A stretch of 64,000 nt of DNA from Dyella sp. 2HG41-7 (GCF_021390675.1 NZ_JAJEJV010000004.1:310001-374000); one strand, 5' to 3'; positions 18,925-28,717 are shown, counted from the stretch's first letter. Notes: generated by a model not told the origin, from the sequence alone. Numbers and translations: made by a program.

Positions 18925-20400
18925 ATGTCGATAGATCGTCGTGATTTTCTAAAGCTTGGCGGATGCGCAGCGCTTGCCGGCGGCGCCCCGTCCTGGTTAC
19001 GCACAGCAATCGGAGCGCCTGCGACACCGCTAGCGAGCAAGCCTGACTACAGCATACGTATCGCGCGAAGCCTGATCGAACTTGCACCCGATCACATCGT
19101 CTCCACCACGACATACAACGGCGAGTTTCCCGGCCCACTGATTCGCCTCAAAGAGGGCCAGCCGGTGGTGATCGACGTGCACAACGACACCGACGCGCCA
19201 GAGCAATTGCATTGGCACGGCCAGTCGGTTCCAGTGGATGTGGACGGCGCAGCTGAAGAAGGCACGCCTTTCATTCCCGCGCGCGGTATGCGTCGGCTTT
19301 CCTTTGTGCCGGGGCCTGCGGGATTTCGTTTTTATCATTCGCATCGTGTGGCGGGCAGCGATCTTTCTGTCGGTCAATACAGCGGTCAAGTCGGGCCGGT
19401 CTATATCGAACCTCGCCACGAACCAGGCAATTACGACCGCGAAGTGTTTCTCACGTTGAAGGAATTCGATCCGTTCTTCAGCAAGGGCGGCGATATGGCG
19501 ATGGACTTTCTGCGCCCAAGCGAACGCGAACCTTCGTTGCAACAACGCGGCGAATCGGCGATGAAGGCGTCGCTGGCGAGCGGCCAGGCCAAGGGCTATG
19601 AAGTGGGTTATCAAGCCTTCGCGATCAACGGACGCATGCTCGGGTCGGGCGAACCCATTCGCGTCAAATCAGGCGAACGTGTGTTGCTGCACGTACTCAA
19701 CGGCAGCGCGACCGAGATCCGCAGTCTTGCGTTACCGGGACACTCATTCAAAGTGATCGCGCTGGACGGCAATCCCGTGCCACATCCGACCGAGGTTCCG
19801 GTGTTGTGGATCGGCACCGCCGAGCGCATCAGCGCTATCGTCAAGATGACGCATCCCGGCACGTGGATACTCGGCGATCTGGACGACGACGATCGCGGTC
19901 GCGGCATGGGCATCGTGGTGGAATACGCCGGCCATCGTGGTAAGCCGCAGTGGATCAAGCCCGCGCCGTTCGGCTGGGATTACCGGCGTTTTGCGCTGCC
20001 GAACGCGAAAGCGGCGAAACCGGACCAGATCATCGAAATGACGTTCGCCAAACAGAATGCCGCGGACAACGGATTCAATCGTTGGACCATCAACGACGCG
20101 GCCTTCGATATGAAAACCATGCAGCCGAAATTGCAGCTGCAGTATGGCAAGCGCTATCGGCTGCGCATGCACAACGCCAGCGACGATATTCATCCGATGC
20201 ACCTGCATCGACATGCCTTTGAGATCGCAAGCATCGCCGGACAGCAGACTGGTGGCGTCATCAAGGATGTTGCGATGCTGGGCGGCTACCAATCAATGGA
20301 GCTCGATTTCACCGCCGATCAACGCGGGCTTTCGTTGTTCCACTGCCATATGCAATTGCACATGGATTTTGGCTTTATGGCATTGTTTGAATGCGCATGA
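18925..20400 (+). CDS. Tat-exported multicopper oxidase
   Basis: 491 residues. The twin-arginine signal is DRRDFLKLGG. Copper motifs are HWHGQ, YHSH, HPMHLHRHAFE and HCHMQLHMDFGFM, so all ten His ligands and the type-1 Cys are present. The residue at the usual type-1 axial position (four after the last His) is Phe rather than Met, as in high-potential laccases. Three cupredoxin domains fit the length. It probably oxidises phenols or metal ions in the periplasm; the substrate cannot be told. Confidence 0.9.
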   Translation: MSIDRRDFLKLGGCAALAGGAPSWLRTAIGAPATPLASKPDYSIRIARSLIELAPDHIVSTTTYNGEFPGPLIRLKEGQPVVIDVHNDTDAPEQLHWHGQSVPVDVDGAAEEGTPFIPARGMRRLSFVPGPAGFRFYHSHRVAGSDLSVGQYSGQVGPVYIEPRHEPGNYDREVFLTLKEFDPFFSKGGDMAMDFLRPSEREPSLQQRGESAMKASLASGQAKGYEVGYQAFAINGRMLGSGEPIRVKSGERVLLHVLNGSATEIRSLALPGHSFKVIALDGNPVPHPTEVPVLWIGTAERISAIVKMTHPGTWILGDLDDDDRGRGMGIVVEYAGHRGKPQWIKPAPFGWDYRRFALPNAKAAKPDQIIEMTFAKQNAADNGFNRWTINDAAFDMKTMQPKLQLQYGKRYRLRMHNASDDIHPMHLHRHAFEIASIAGQQTGGVIKDVAMLGGYQSMELDFTADQRGLSLFHCHMQLHMDFGFMALFECA

Positions 20401-20414
20401 ACGAATCATTCGGC

Positions 20415-20432
20415 CTAAGCCAAACGGCTTAG
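20415..20432 (+). terminator. Hairpin after multicopper oxidase gene (weak terminator candidate)
   Basis: A perfect 7-bp stem (CTAAGCC/GGCTTAG) with an AAAC loop lies 14 nt past the stop. There is no T-run, so it may be a Rho-dependent or mRNA-stabilising hairpin. Confidence 0.3.
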
Positions 20433-20487
20433 ATGCGCTTACGATCCTATGCTGACACCTCTACTCGACCTCACCGCCTGAATCGAC

Positions 20488-20991
20488 ATGGACATTCGAA
20501 CGCTGCACGTTAACGATCTTGAGCTCATTTGCCGACATCGCGAAGAAATGTTTCGCGACGCGGACGGAAAGGACGATGTGCTGCTGCCAATGACGGCGCA
20601 TTTCCGCAAATGGCTGCACCCGCGTTTGCTGGATGAATCGTATTTTGGCTTCGTGATGGTGGACGATGGCGCACCGATTGCGGGCATCGGATTGATGCTG
20701 ATCGATTGGCCGCCGCACCCCATGCATCCGATACACGAAAAGCGCGGCTACGTGTTGAATGTATTCGTCGAGCCCGACTATCGGGGTCGCGGCTTGGCGC
20801 GCGAGCTGATGAAGCTGGCGGATGCGGAATTCGTGCGGCGCGGGGTCAGTTATGCCGTGCTCCACGCGACAGCGAAGGGGAAGCCGCTCTATCAAGGCTT
20901 GGGCTGGAGCGGCACCACCGAGATGGCGAAATCGCTGGAACTGTCGGCAGTACAAGTTTGTAGTGATGCCAGCCAGCCCAGGCCGAAATAG
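20488..20991 (+). CDS. GNAT-family N-acetyltransferase
   Basis: 167 residues. GYVLNVFVEPDYRGRGLARELMKLAD holds the acetyl-CoA-binding R/Q-x-x-G-x-G/A loop (YRGRGLA), followed by VLHATAKGKPLYQGLGW, the usual C-terminal helix and strand. Its substrate is unknown. It stands alone between the oxidase and YceI genes. Confidence 0.88.
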   Translation: MDIRTLHVNDLELICRHREEMFRDADGKDDVLLPMTAHFRKWLHPRLLDESYFGFVMVDDGAPIAGIGLMLIDWPPHPMHPIHEKRGYVLNVFVEPDYRGRGLARELMKLADAEFVRRGVSYAVLHATAKGKPLYQGLGWSGTTEMAKSLELSAVQVCSDASQPRPK

Positions 20992-21152
20992 TTCGCAGGG
21001 CAAATGCGGGATCGTGTCGATTTACCCGTAGGTCGTTCGTTGCATAGACGAGGCGTGCGCGGTTGAGGCGTGCGACAACATGAGTCCGACGGGGCGGGTA
21101 GCCGTGGTGGCAGCCTTATCGGGGAACTTCACTTTGATATGGAAGACTTGGC

Positions 21153-21833
21153 ATGAACAACCTTATTCGAACCGTTCTCAAGCCGGTTGCCGTGGGCACA
21201 TTCGCCCTTGCGCTCGGCATGCATGGCGCGCTATCGCATGCCGCCGACGCCTCCGCGCCGCCGGCTGGCGAGTATCACATCGATAAATCACACGCGAGTC
21301 TGCTGCTGCGCGTTAGCCATATGGGATTCTCGACGTACACCACGCGCTTCAGCCAATTCGACGCCACGCTGACCTTCAATCCCAGCAACATCACCGCGTC
21401 CAAGCTCGAAGCGACCATCGAATCGGACTCGCTGCAAATGGATGCGGCGCCGAAGATGTGCACGGATATCGTGAAAGGGCCGCAGCTGCTGGATACCGCC
21501 AAGTATCCGAAGATCGTTTTCCGCTCGGAAAAAATTCGCATGACCGGCGCAAAGACATTTGAAATCGTCGGTACGCTCGATCTGCACGGTGTTTCGCACC
21601 CCGTCACGCTCACCGGTTCGTATAACGGTGGGTATCCGGGCATCGCCAATATGGACCCGAACGCGCGCATCGGATTTTCCGCGCATGGCGCGTTCAAGCG
21701 CTCGGACTTCGGCATGGCGTTCGGCGTGCCCAAGCCCGGCACCACGATGGGCGTGGGCGACAAGATCGATGTGACGATCGAGGCCGAATTTATCGGGCCG
21801 GCGCTGGCCAACGCGGCGGGCTCGTCGCACTAA
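21153..21833 (+). CDS. YceI-family periplasmic protein
   Basis: 226 residues. A signal peptide ending near SHAADAS is followed by a YceI lipocalin-like barrel: YHIDKSHASLLLRVSHMGFS, the F..FDATLTF pattern, and VGTLDLHGVSHPVTL. YceI proteins bind long isoprenoids or amphiphiles in the periplasm. GGAAGA lies upstream of the ATG. Confidence 0.93.
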   Translation: MNNLIRTVLKPVAVGTFALALGMHGALSHAADASAPPAGEYHIDKSHASLLLRVSHMGFSTYTTRFSQFDATLTFNPSNITASKLEATIESDSLQMDAAPKMCTDIVKGPQLLDTAKYPKIVFRSEKIRMTGAKTFEIVGTLDLHGVSHPVTLTGSYNGGYPGIANMDPNARIGFSAHGAFKRSDFGMAFGVPKPGTTMGVGDKIDVTIEAEFIGPALANAAGSSH

Positions 21834-22251
21834 CGTTCGATCCAACGCAAACATGATGGTTCGTCAAGGCCTTATCGCGCGCAACGCGCGGTGGGGCCTC
21901 AAAACCTATTGAGCACCTGCGAGCGCCGCTTTCCGTGAAGTAGCCGGAACGATCCGCGCAGTCATCGCCGCCGCGCGTGAAACCCCTTATTTGCCGCTTT
22001 TATGCATGCCGGCAAGGCGTCACTTTGTCTCAACGCCGCTACGAGCTGACAAAACGTGGCGTTTTCACAAGACAGTTCCCAAACCGCCGCGTGTCGCTTT
22101 CGAACCGTGCATTTTTTGTGATGAGAATCATCAATTCACATTTGCGGTTTCACGGGGCGCTAACCGATCTTACACACGCCGTTGATCCCAAAAAAAGAAG
22201 GCGGCATTCCTTTCATTTTTTTAGACGCAATAGCGTTACAGGGGTTTCAAC
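21834..22251. other. Intergenic region upstream of the beta-helix gene
   Basis: 418 nt without a convincing gene. It holds a GC-rich imperfect hairpin just after YceI (about 21867-21899), which may end transcription. It also holds a 15-bp interrupted palindrome TGATGAGAATCATCA at 22119-22133 that loosely resembles a Fur-type operator, and an AGGGG site 8 nt before the next ATG. Confidence 0.4.
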
Positions 22252-23397
22252 ATGCAGTGCCTAAACCGTACTCAGGCGTCCGGCCTGAAGAATCGTCGCA
22301 ACTTTTTTATAGCCGCCGCCGCCCTGGCTCTCGCCTCCGTGGCCGCGCCGGCTTCCGCAACCAACTGGTGGACCGCCACGCCGACCGTGTCGATCGGCAC
22401 CACCGTGCTCAATGTGAAGAACTTCGGCGCCATGGGGAATGGCGTGACGGACGACACCGCCGCCTTCCAGGCCGCCGTCAACGCGCTGCCGTCCACCGGT
22501 GGCACGATCGTGGTGCCCACTGGCAATTACATGATCAATGCGCTCACGGGCATCAACCTGCGCTCGCACACGCGCCTGTCGCTGTGGGGCACCGCTTATC
22601 TCAAGGCCATTCCGAACAACGCCACGCGCTATTGGATCGTCAAAGCGTGGAACGTCAACAACGTGGAAATCGTCGGCGGCAATTACGTTGGCGAGCGCAC
22701 GCAGCATCAAGGCACCACCGGTGAGTGGGGCTACCTCATCAATATCGAAGGTTCGAGCAACGTTTACGTGCACGACACCTCGCTGTCGAACTCCTGGGGC
22801 GACGGCATTCTGGTCGGTGGCACCGGTTGGGGTCGCACGGTTGTCGTGTCGACGAACGTCACGCTCAACCGCGTCAAGTCCACCAACAATCGTCGCCAGG
22901 GTCTGACGATTGCGCCGTCCAACCAGGTATATGTGGTCAATAGCAGCTTCACCAATTCCAACGGCACCTTGCCGCAGTCCGGTATCGATATCGAGCCGCA
23001 GACGCAGGGCGTGACGCAGAACGTGCGTTTGGAAAACACCACGGTGTCCGGCAACGTTGGCAACGGTCTGGAAGTGCACGACTACGTGTCGGGCCTGACG
23101 CTTAGCGGCTTTACCGCCCTGAACAACCAAGGCTTTGGCGCTTACGTCAACGGTGCGAACGGTGTGGTCATCACCAAGAGCAACCTCAGCCAAAACTACC
23201 TGTTCGGTGTGGATATCGCCGGCTACACCAACAACGTCCAGCTGACCAGCAACACCATCGAGTGGAATGGCGACACCTGGTTCTACGCACACAGCCAGTC
23301 GATCTTCTCGGCCGGTTGGGCGCTGCGCGACATCACCATCGCCAGCACGGCGACCAACGTGACGCAGACCAGCAACCTCATCTCGCCGATGAAGTAA
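22252..23397 (+). CDS. Secreted right-handed beta-helix protein (pectate-lyase-3-like)
   Basis: 381 residues. A signal peptide (hydrophobic AAAALALASVAAPASA, residues about 22-37) precedes VLNVKNFGAMGNGVTDDTAA, the signature opening of the pectate lyase superfamily protein/GH28-like beta-helices. Repeated N/V/G-rich coils (SNNVYVHDTSL-like, QNVRLENTTVSGNVGNG) follow. It could be a polysaccharide lyase, hydrolase or epimerase; no specific catalytic triad could be assigned by eye. A strong terminator follows. Confidence 0.82.
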   Translation: MQCLNRTQASGLKNRRNFFIAAAALALASVAAPASATNWWTATPTVSIGTTVLNVKNFGAMGNGVTDDTAAFQAAVNALPSTGGTIVVPTGNYMINALTGINLRSHTRLSLWGTAYLKAIPNNATRYWIVKAWNVNNVEIVGGNYVGERTQHQGTTGEWGYLINIEGSSNVYVHDTSLSNSWGDGILVGGTGWGRTVVVSTNVTLNRVKSTNNRRQGLTIAPSNQVYVVNSSFTNSNGTLPQSGIDIEPQTQGVTQNVRLENTTVSGNVGNGLEVHDYVSGLTLSGFTALNNQGFGAYVNGANGVVITKSNLSQNYLFGVDIAGYTNNVQLTSNTIEWNGDTWFYAHSQSIFSAGWALRDITIASTATNVTQTSNLISPMK

Positions 23398-23418
23398 TCG
23401 AAACAAAGCAATCGATCG

Positions 23419-23454
23419 CGCGAAGGCTCCCCAAACGGGGAGCTTTCGCGTTTC
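23419..23454 (+). terminator. Rho-independent terminator of the beta-helix gene
   Basis: A 14-bp stem (CGCGAAGGCTCCCC with GGGGAGCTTTCGCG, one G-T pair) and AAAC loop are followed by TTTC, 22 nt past the stop. Confidence 0.8.
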
Positions 23455-23483
23455 AAGGGGTGGCGGCGGAAGGGCGCTTCGAT

Positions 23484-24605
23484 TTAATGGCGAATAATCG
23501 CAATCGCGATTTCCACCACGATCAATACGATAATCGCCAACTCCAGCAGCTCCGCGCGCTTACCGGACGCTTCCTCGTACAGCGCGGCGTACGTGTCCCG
23601 AATAATCGCCAATTTGCGGTCCACCGCGGCGCTGACGTGGCGTACGCGAAACAGGTCCAATGCCGACGCATACACGCGGGCGAGATAAACGTCCTCGGTG
23701 ACTTGCAACGCGTTATCCACCTTTTCGGTAATTTCCGTTACTTCCGCCACCAGCATATAAAGCTTGCGCGCCAGATCCGCAAAGTGGCGGCCGGCCATCG
23801 GATTGCCCGCGTGGTGAACGGCTTCCACCATGTCGTACATGCGCGGCAATTCCGCGTCGAGCAATTCGTCATAGAAGCGCATTTCCAGCAGCTGCGCGTT
23901 GGCCACTTCCAGAATATCCACCACGTCCGAATCGCCGCGCGGTTCGTAGATAAACGCGCGATCCCACGTCAGTACCACCAAATCGTCGACGTAATAGGAA
24001 AAGCGCTGCTGCAATAAATCCTTGCGTGCTTGTTCCGACAACGCGCGTTGTTCGCCGGAAAGCAGAGGCACCAGGTCGATGCGTTCGTGCATAGTGTTGA
24101 CGGGTATCGCTTCACCGAAGGCTTGCACGATGCCCAACAGATAATCCTCGTGCAGCGACGCAGGACTGGGCTTGATCAAAGCCGGCGACAGCGCGTTGCG
24201 CACCTGATCCAGAAACTGCGTCCACACCGGGCTGTCCGCGCCTGGACCCAGTTGCGCATCCACAGCGTTGACCAATTGCGAAAACGTCGCCCATTCGCAC
24301 GACGTCACCGGAACCTGTACCGAAAACGCCGCGGCCCCGAAGTCGTACAGCCGGACCGTGACATTCGCGCGGTAAGACTGGCCTAAGAGCGACAACTCCA
24401 ACGGATCGAGCGTCAGCAACACCGGTGGAACGCCGAACGCCACCGCCTTCGGCGGCGTGCTGGTCAGCTTGCTGCGCACGCTGGCCGAACGCTTCTGCCT
24501 GTCCCACAGCGCTTCCACGCTGGGCAGATCGATCGCGTCGGCGATATCGATCATATGCATCGCAATCACAACAGCCGACTGAACAGTAGGTTGCCCGTAA
24601 GGCAT
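23484..24605 (-). CDS. RMD1/YagE (DUF155)-family protein
   Basis: About 373 residues. The central YDFGAAAFSV segment, the DLVVLTWDRAFIYEP segment and a C-terminal single membrane helix (ELAIIVLIVVEIAIAII) are the layout of the RMD1/DUF155 family, whose eukaryotic members act in mitochondria. The bacterial role is unknown. The start is uncertain: ATG 24605, ATG 24560 and a TTG at 24695 are all in frame, and none has a good ribosome binding site. It is convergent with the beta-helix gene. Confidence 0.75.
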   Translation of the reverse strand: MPYGQPTVQSAVVIAMHMIDIADAIDLPSVEALWDRQKRSASVRSKLTSTPPKAVAFGVPPVLLTLDPLELSLLGQSYRANVTVRLYDFGAAAFSVQVPVTSCEWATFSQLVNAVDAQLGPGADSPVWTQFLDQVRNALSPALIKPSPASLHEDYLLGIVQAFGEAIPVNTMHERIDLVPLLSGEQRALSEQARKDLLQQRFSYYVDDLVVLTWDRAFIYEPRGDSDVVDILEVANAQLLEMRFYDELLDAELPRMYDMVEAVHHAGNPMAGRHFADLARKLYMLVAEVTEITEKVDNALQVTEDVYLARVYASALDLFRVRHVSAAVDRKLAIIRDTYAALYEEASGKRAELLELAIIVLIVVEIAIAIIRH

Positions 24606-24764
24606 AAAGGGAGCGCCGATGCGGATAAGGTCATCAATACACCCAAAGCGGCCTTGGTGTCGCGGGGTGGCCGACAAATCGAATGGGTGCGCCAAAATCG
24701 CTTTCGCGACCCATAATGAAGGATTTATGTTGCACGCGACATCAACGAAGACGGCGTAACGCGC

Positions 24765-26351
24765 TTATCCACGCATCGCCGCGGGCTTTCCTTCAATGAA
24801 AATCCATGCGCTGATCGCGCTCAGCAGCGCCATGCCCGAAGAAATCAGCATCACCCATCGAAAGCCCAATACAAACGAGTTGCTCACTGCATGCTTGATG
24901 GCGGACACCGTGGCATCCGGGTAGCCGCTGGGAATCACAATGCCGGCGAGCTTCGCGCGTTGCGCGACAACGGCGGAAACCAAGGCAGCTGGCGCATGCA
25001 GTTGGCGAAGCCCGCTATCCAACGTGGCGTTGAAAACGAGCGCCAGCACAAACCCGAACAGCGCAATCGCCAGCAGGGCCGCCGCGCGCGACACCGCGTT
25101 ATTGATGCCCGATGCTGTGCCTGTCAATTCGCCGCGCACGGCATTCATCACCGTTGTGGTCAGTGGAGCGACGGTAACGCTCATGCCTAACCCAAGCACG
25201 CAAATGGCGGGAAAGAACGCAGTCCAATACGTGCTTTCGCTGGAGGGCAGGGCGAACATGGCAAATCCGGCGGCAGCAATCGTCGGCCCGACCACCAGCG
25301 GTAGCTTCGATCCAAATCGATCCACCAAACTTCCCGTCCAGCGCGACAGCAAAAACATAATCGCAATAAACGGCAGCAACGCAGCGCCCGCCGCGGTCGC
25401 GCCATAACCCTGCACCTGGATCAGGTTAAGCGGCAAAAAGAACAGACTGCCGCCTAGCGCTGCGTAAAGCAGCAACGTCAATATATTTGCGCCAGCAAAG
25501 TTGCGTTCGTGAAAAAGGTTCAAAGGCATCATCGGCGATGCTGCGCGCATCTCGACACGAACAAATAGCAACAACGCTAACACGCCGATCATCGCCGACA
25601 TCCAAATCGGCGCCGCCGACCAGCCGCGCGCTGGCGCTTCGATAAAAGCAAACACCAAACCAGCCAAACCGATCGTCACCAAACTCGCGCCCAGCACATC
25701 GACAGGGCCGGCATTCGCGTTTCCTTTGCTCTCCGGCACTTTTGCCGCGCAGATCGCCAGCAGCACGACGCCCACGGGCGCGTTGATCAGAAACGCCCAC
25801 GTCCAGGAATAATGCTCCACCAGAAATCCGCCGAGCACCGGTCCAAACGCCGCGGTGATGCCGCTGAATGCGGACCACGTTCCAATCGCGGCGCCGCGTT
25901 CCAATTGCGGAAACGTCGCACTGATCAAGGCCAAACTACCGGGCACCAGCAACGCCGCGCCGATGCCTTGAATCGCGCGTGCGGAAATAAGCATCTCCAC
26001 CGTGGACGACAACGAGCAACCGATCGATGCCAAGGTAAATAATCCCGCACCGATCATAAAAATGCGCTTGCGCCCGAAGCGATCCCCCAGGGCGCCGCCT
26101 ACCAACAGCAGCGATGCAAGAAACAGCGCATAAGACTCCATCACCCATTGCACGTCCGACGACGTAGCGCCTAGCTCGCGCTGGATGGTCGGTAGCGTCA
26201 CATTGACCACGGTGCCATCGATAAACGAAAGACTGGACCCCAGAATCGCGGCCACCAGCGTCCAGCGTCGCGAAGCCGCAGCGCAAGGCCGTGCGGCGGC
26301 CCCGTGAAAGATGACGCTTTCATCGCAAGGCGGTTTTCCAATCTGGCTCAT
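24765..26351 (-). CDS. DHA2-family MFS drug:H+ antiporter (EmrB/QacA-like)
   Basis: About 528 residues with 14 predicted helices. SFIDGTVVNVTLPTIQREL is motif D1 of DHA2 pumps, GALGDRFGRKRIF is motif A and VPGSLALISATFP-like motif C follows. An extra C-terminal periplasmic segment (about 440-500) precedes the last helix. No adaptor gene accompanies it. The start is placed at 26351; an in-frame ATG at 26402 is also possible. Confidence 0.88.
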   Translation of the reverse strand: MSQIGKPPCDESVIFHGAAARPCAAASRRWTLVAAILGSSLSFIDGTVVNVTLPTIQRELGATSSDVQWVMESYALFLASLLLVGGALGDRFGRKRIFMIGAGLFTLASIGCSLSSTVEMLISARAIQGIGAALLVPGSLALISATFPQLERGAAIGTWSAFSGITAAFGPVLGGFLVEHYSWTWAFLINAPVGVVLLAICAAKVPESKGNANAGPVDVLGASLVTIGLAGLVFAFIEAPARGWSAAPIWMSAMIGVLALLLFVRVEMRAASPMMPLNLFHERNFAGANILTLLLYAALGGSLFFLPLNLIQVQGYGATAAGAALLPFIAIMFLLSRWTGSLVDRFGSKLPLVVGPTIAAAGFAMFALPSSESTYWTAFFPAICVLGLGMSVTVAPLTTTVMNAVRGELTGTASGINNAVSRAAALLAIALFGFVLALVFNATLDSGLRQLHAPAALVSAVVAQRAKLAGIVIPSGYPDATVSAIKHAVSNSFVLGFRWVMLISSGMALLSAISAWIFIEGKPAAMRG

Positions 26352-26553
26352 AAGAATCACCGGCGTTGGAATCCGACGGAGCTTACTCCTCGGTGACGGC
26401 ATGCGAGTAACGAGATTGAGAACTTAATGGTCCAGACTCATGTGCCGCGAAATCTGTATTTTCACGTTCGATCAAAGATCGCCTAGCAAGTAGGCGTATT
26501 CTTGCCAGGCCAATGCATGGCAGGTTTGACCGACCAAGGTGCGGGAGATACGT

Positions 26554-26922
26554 ATGCTGATTCCGATTTTAAATGTTCGGGATATCGCAGAAGCTATCCG
26601 GTTCTACACCGGCATATTGGATTTCCAAGTCGCGTTCGCATGGCCGGTTGAAAGCGCCATTTACGCCGGATTGAATCGTGGCACGGACGAATTGCACCTC
26701 GCGCTTGCACCGCCGGACCGTCGCTACGGTCATGGTTCGGCGATGGTGCTCTGCGATGACGTGGATGCACTTTTCAAGTCCTTTAGAGCGAGAGGTCTTG
26801 CGGTACCGTCGCGCCCCGAATCGCCTGTACACGAAGCGCCACTGGATCAAACCTGGGGCACCCGTGAGGTCTATATCGACGATCCGAGCGGCAATACGAT
26901 TGTCTTTCAACAACGTGGATAG
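26554..26922 (+). CDS. VOC-family (bleomycin-resistance/glyoxalase-like) protein
   Basis: 122 residues forming one glyoxalase/bleomycin-resistance module: LIPILNVRDIAEAIRFYTGI at the N-terminus and VYIDDPSGNTIVFQQ at the C-terminus. GGGAG lies 6 nt before the ATG at 26554, which excludes the longer GTG frame. It is followed by a second VOC gene. Confidence 0.88.
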   Translation: MLIPILNVRDIAEAIRFYTGILDFQVAFAWPVESAIYAGLNRGTDELHLALAPPDRRYGHGSAMVLCDDVDALFKSFRARGLAVPSRPESPVHEAPLDQTWGTREVYIDDPSGNTIVFQQRG

Positions 26923-26941
26923 TTCCGAGGCAATTCGTAGG

Positions 26942-26959
26942 CTGGGATGACGATCCCAG
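26942..26959 (+). terminator. Hairpin between the two VOC genes
   Basis: A perfect 7-bp stem CTGGGAT/ATCCCAG with a GACG loop lies 19 nt after the first VOC stop. It has no T-run and may be an attenuating or mRNA-end hairpin. Confidence 0.3.
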
Positions 26960-26982
26960 CTGCCTTGTTCCAAGGAGGCGCC

Positions 26983-27357
26983 ATGTCGATCGAATCGTGC
27001 ATCCCCGTCATTCCCAGCGCCGATCTCGAAAAAAGCCTGCGCTTCTGGGTCGACGGACTTGGGCTATCGATGGATACGGCCATGCGGCGGGATGGACGCC
27101 TAGTCGGTTGCATGGTCCATAACGAGCACTTGTATTTTTGGCTCAACCAACGAGCCGGTTCCGCAACCAAGCCCGAGAATTACGAAGGCGTTCGACTGTA
27201 TTGGACGCCGAGCGACCTCGTTGCGCTTAGAGATCGCCTCTCCGGATTGGGATTTTCAGTATCGGACATCAGCGCGCGCGATTACGGTCAAAAAGAATTC
27301 TTTGTGACAGACGATGACGGTCACTCTCATTGCTTCGGCGCGCCGATCAAGACCTGA
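26983..27357 (+). CDS. VOC-family protein
   Basis: 124 residues. It has the one-module glyoxalase fold, with IPVIPSADLEKSLRFWVDGLG at the N-terminus and a C-terminal EFFVTDDDGHSHCFG segment. AAGGAGG lies 5 nt before the ATG at 26983, which fixes the start. It is not a close copy of the upstream VOC protein, so an ancient rather than recent duplication is likely. Confidence 0.88.
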   Translation: MSIESCIPVIPSADLEKSLRFWVDGLGLSMDTAMRRDGRLVGCMVHNEHLYFWLNQRAGSATKPENYEGVRLYWTPSDLVALRDRLSGLGFSVSDISARDYGQKEFFVTDDDGHSHCFGAPIKT

Positions 27358-27676
27358 AGCGCGTATATCATCAGAACCAGTCTCATCGTCTTGACCTGCA
27401 TCGCTTCCCCCATCACGATCTGCGTAGGGCATTGACCGAATCAGGGGCGGTCATGAAAGGGATATTCGCGGGGCGTCGCGTCAGCGCGCCAATGGTTCGT
27501 CCACGCCGGCGCAAGCCGAATAGTCAGCGTTGCGCAAGCTTCCAGGTCGCACGCACGTACTTCCATGTCACGTCTGCCATGCCGCTTCCGTGTGAGGCGA
27601 ACGGGCGTGTGTGCCGCAAGAACATCAATGCTTGTCTTCAATCATGCACGGTGTAGTCATCAAACAGGGGAATCTG
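27358..27676. other. Intergenic region, no gene seen
   Basis: 319 nt between the second VOC gene and the lipoprotein gene. Frames here are short and lack family signatures. Nothing was recognised beyond the AGGGGA ribosome binding site next to 27677. Confidence 0.4.
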
Positions 27677-28717
27677 ATGTTTAGCAAAGGATGTTTAAGA
27701 TTGGTTGCGTTATGTGGCTGCGTAATGCTGGCCGGTTGCGCCACCTCGCGCAGTGAGATCAAGTTGCACAGCCCAGAAGTCGTCGCACCGACAACGACGG
27801 CAACGTCCGCACAACGTGTGGTGGTGATCGGCAAGATCACCGACGAGCGCGTTTTTGAGGACTCGCCGACCGAACCCAGTACACCCTCGTTAGGTTTCGG
27901 CGGTGCAGACAAGGCGACCGGTGACGTCAAAGCGCGTGCAGTCGGCCGCAAACGCAACACCTACGGCAAGGCGTTGGGCGATGTGTTGTTGCAGCAGGGC
28001 GATACCGTCGAAAGCGTTATTCGCAAAAATCTTGCTGCTGCGTTCCAGCAGGCGGGCTACCAGGTCAAAGACGCAGCCGATGCGGGTTCCTCCGCGCTGG
28101 TAGTGGATGTCCATATCAAAAAGTTTTGGGCATGGTTCGATCCAGGTTTCTGGGCCATCACACTCAACGACAACATCGTGACGGATCTCGTCGTCAATGG
28201 CGCCCCCGCGCCCGTCGTGATCAGCACGCATGTCGAAGACAAGCGGCAAGTCGCTACGGAAGATGCGTGGATCCAGATTGTCGACAAAGGATTGGATGCC
28301 TACCGCGCGGAAGTCGCAAGTCGGATGCAAGGCAGCGACGGCGCCAAGCTCGCCGCAGCAACGCCAAGCGCGCCGTCTGCGCCCGCGCCCGTTAAAGCCG
28401 CACCGACGCCTGTAGCCGATCCCACTCCTGCAACGGTGCCGAGCGAACAGCCCGTCGCCCCCGCTACAGTCACTCCCGACGCCACGAGCGCGGCAGCTGA
28501 TGCGCCGGCGGCTCAGGCAACGGCTCCAACCACGCTTGCGAGTTCCGCCGATACGTCGACAGCACAAGAAGTTGCAACGCAGATCGGCTGTGGCTCGGTT
28601 CAAGCGAACGGCGATTCCACGTTCGTCGCGCCGTGCGGTACCTACAGTGTCATGATCGGTTGCAACGGCGGCGAATGCCGACCGATGCACACGGTTAACG
28701 TCAAGAAGGACGAGTAA
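27677..28717 (+). CDS. YajG-like lipoprotein with Pro/Ala linker and Cys-rich C-terminus
   Basis: 346 residues. A lipoprotein signal (lipobox VMLAGC at about 17-22) leads a YajG-like domain (VVVIGKITDERVFED, then NLAAAFQQAGYQV). It continues into a long Ala/Pro/Thr linker (about 225-300) and a short Cys-rich end (IGCGSVQANG, VAPCGTYSV, IGCNGGECRPMH) with four or more cysteines likely to be disulfide-bonded. AGGGGA precedes the ATG at 27677. A strong terminator follows. Function unknown. Confidence 0.75.
   Translation: MFSKGCLRLVALCGCVMLAGCATSRSEIKLHSPEVVAPTTTATSAQRVVVIGKITDERVFEDSPTEPSTPSLGFGGADKATGDVKARAVGRKRNTYGKALGDVLLQQGDTVESVIRKNLAAAFQQAGYQVKDAADAGSSALVVDVHIKKFWAWFDPGFWAITLNDNIVTDLVVNGAPAPVVISTHVEDKRQVATEDAWIQIVDKGLDAYRAEVASRMQGSDGAKLAAATPSAPSAPAPVKAAPTPVADPTPATVPSEQPVAPATVTPDATSAAADAPAAQATAPTTLASSADTSTAQEVATQIGCGSVQANGDSTFVAPCGTYSVMIGCNGGECRPMHTVNVKKDE

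Noticed and set aside
22261-23406. Minus-strand 381-codon frame opposite the beta-helix gene
   Set aside because: Same length and mirror codon phase as the real gene, with no family features.
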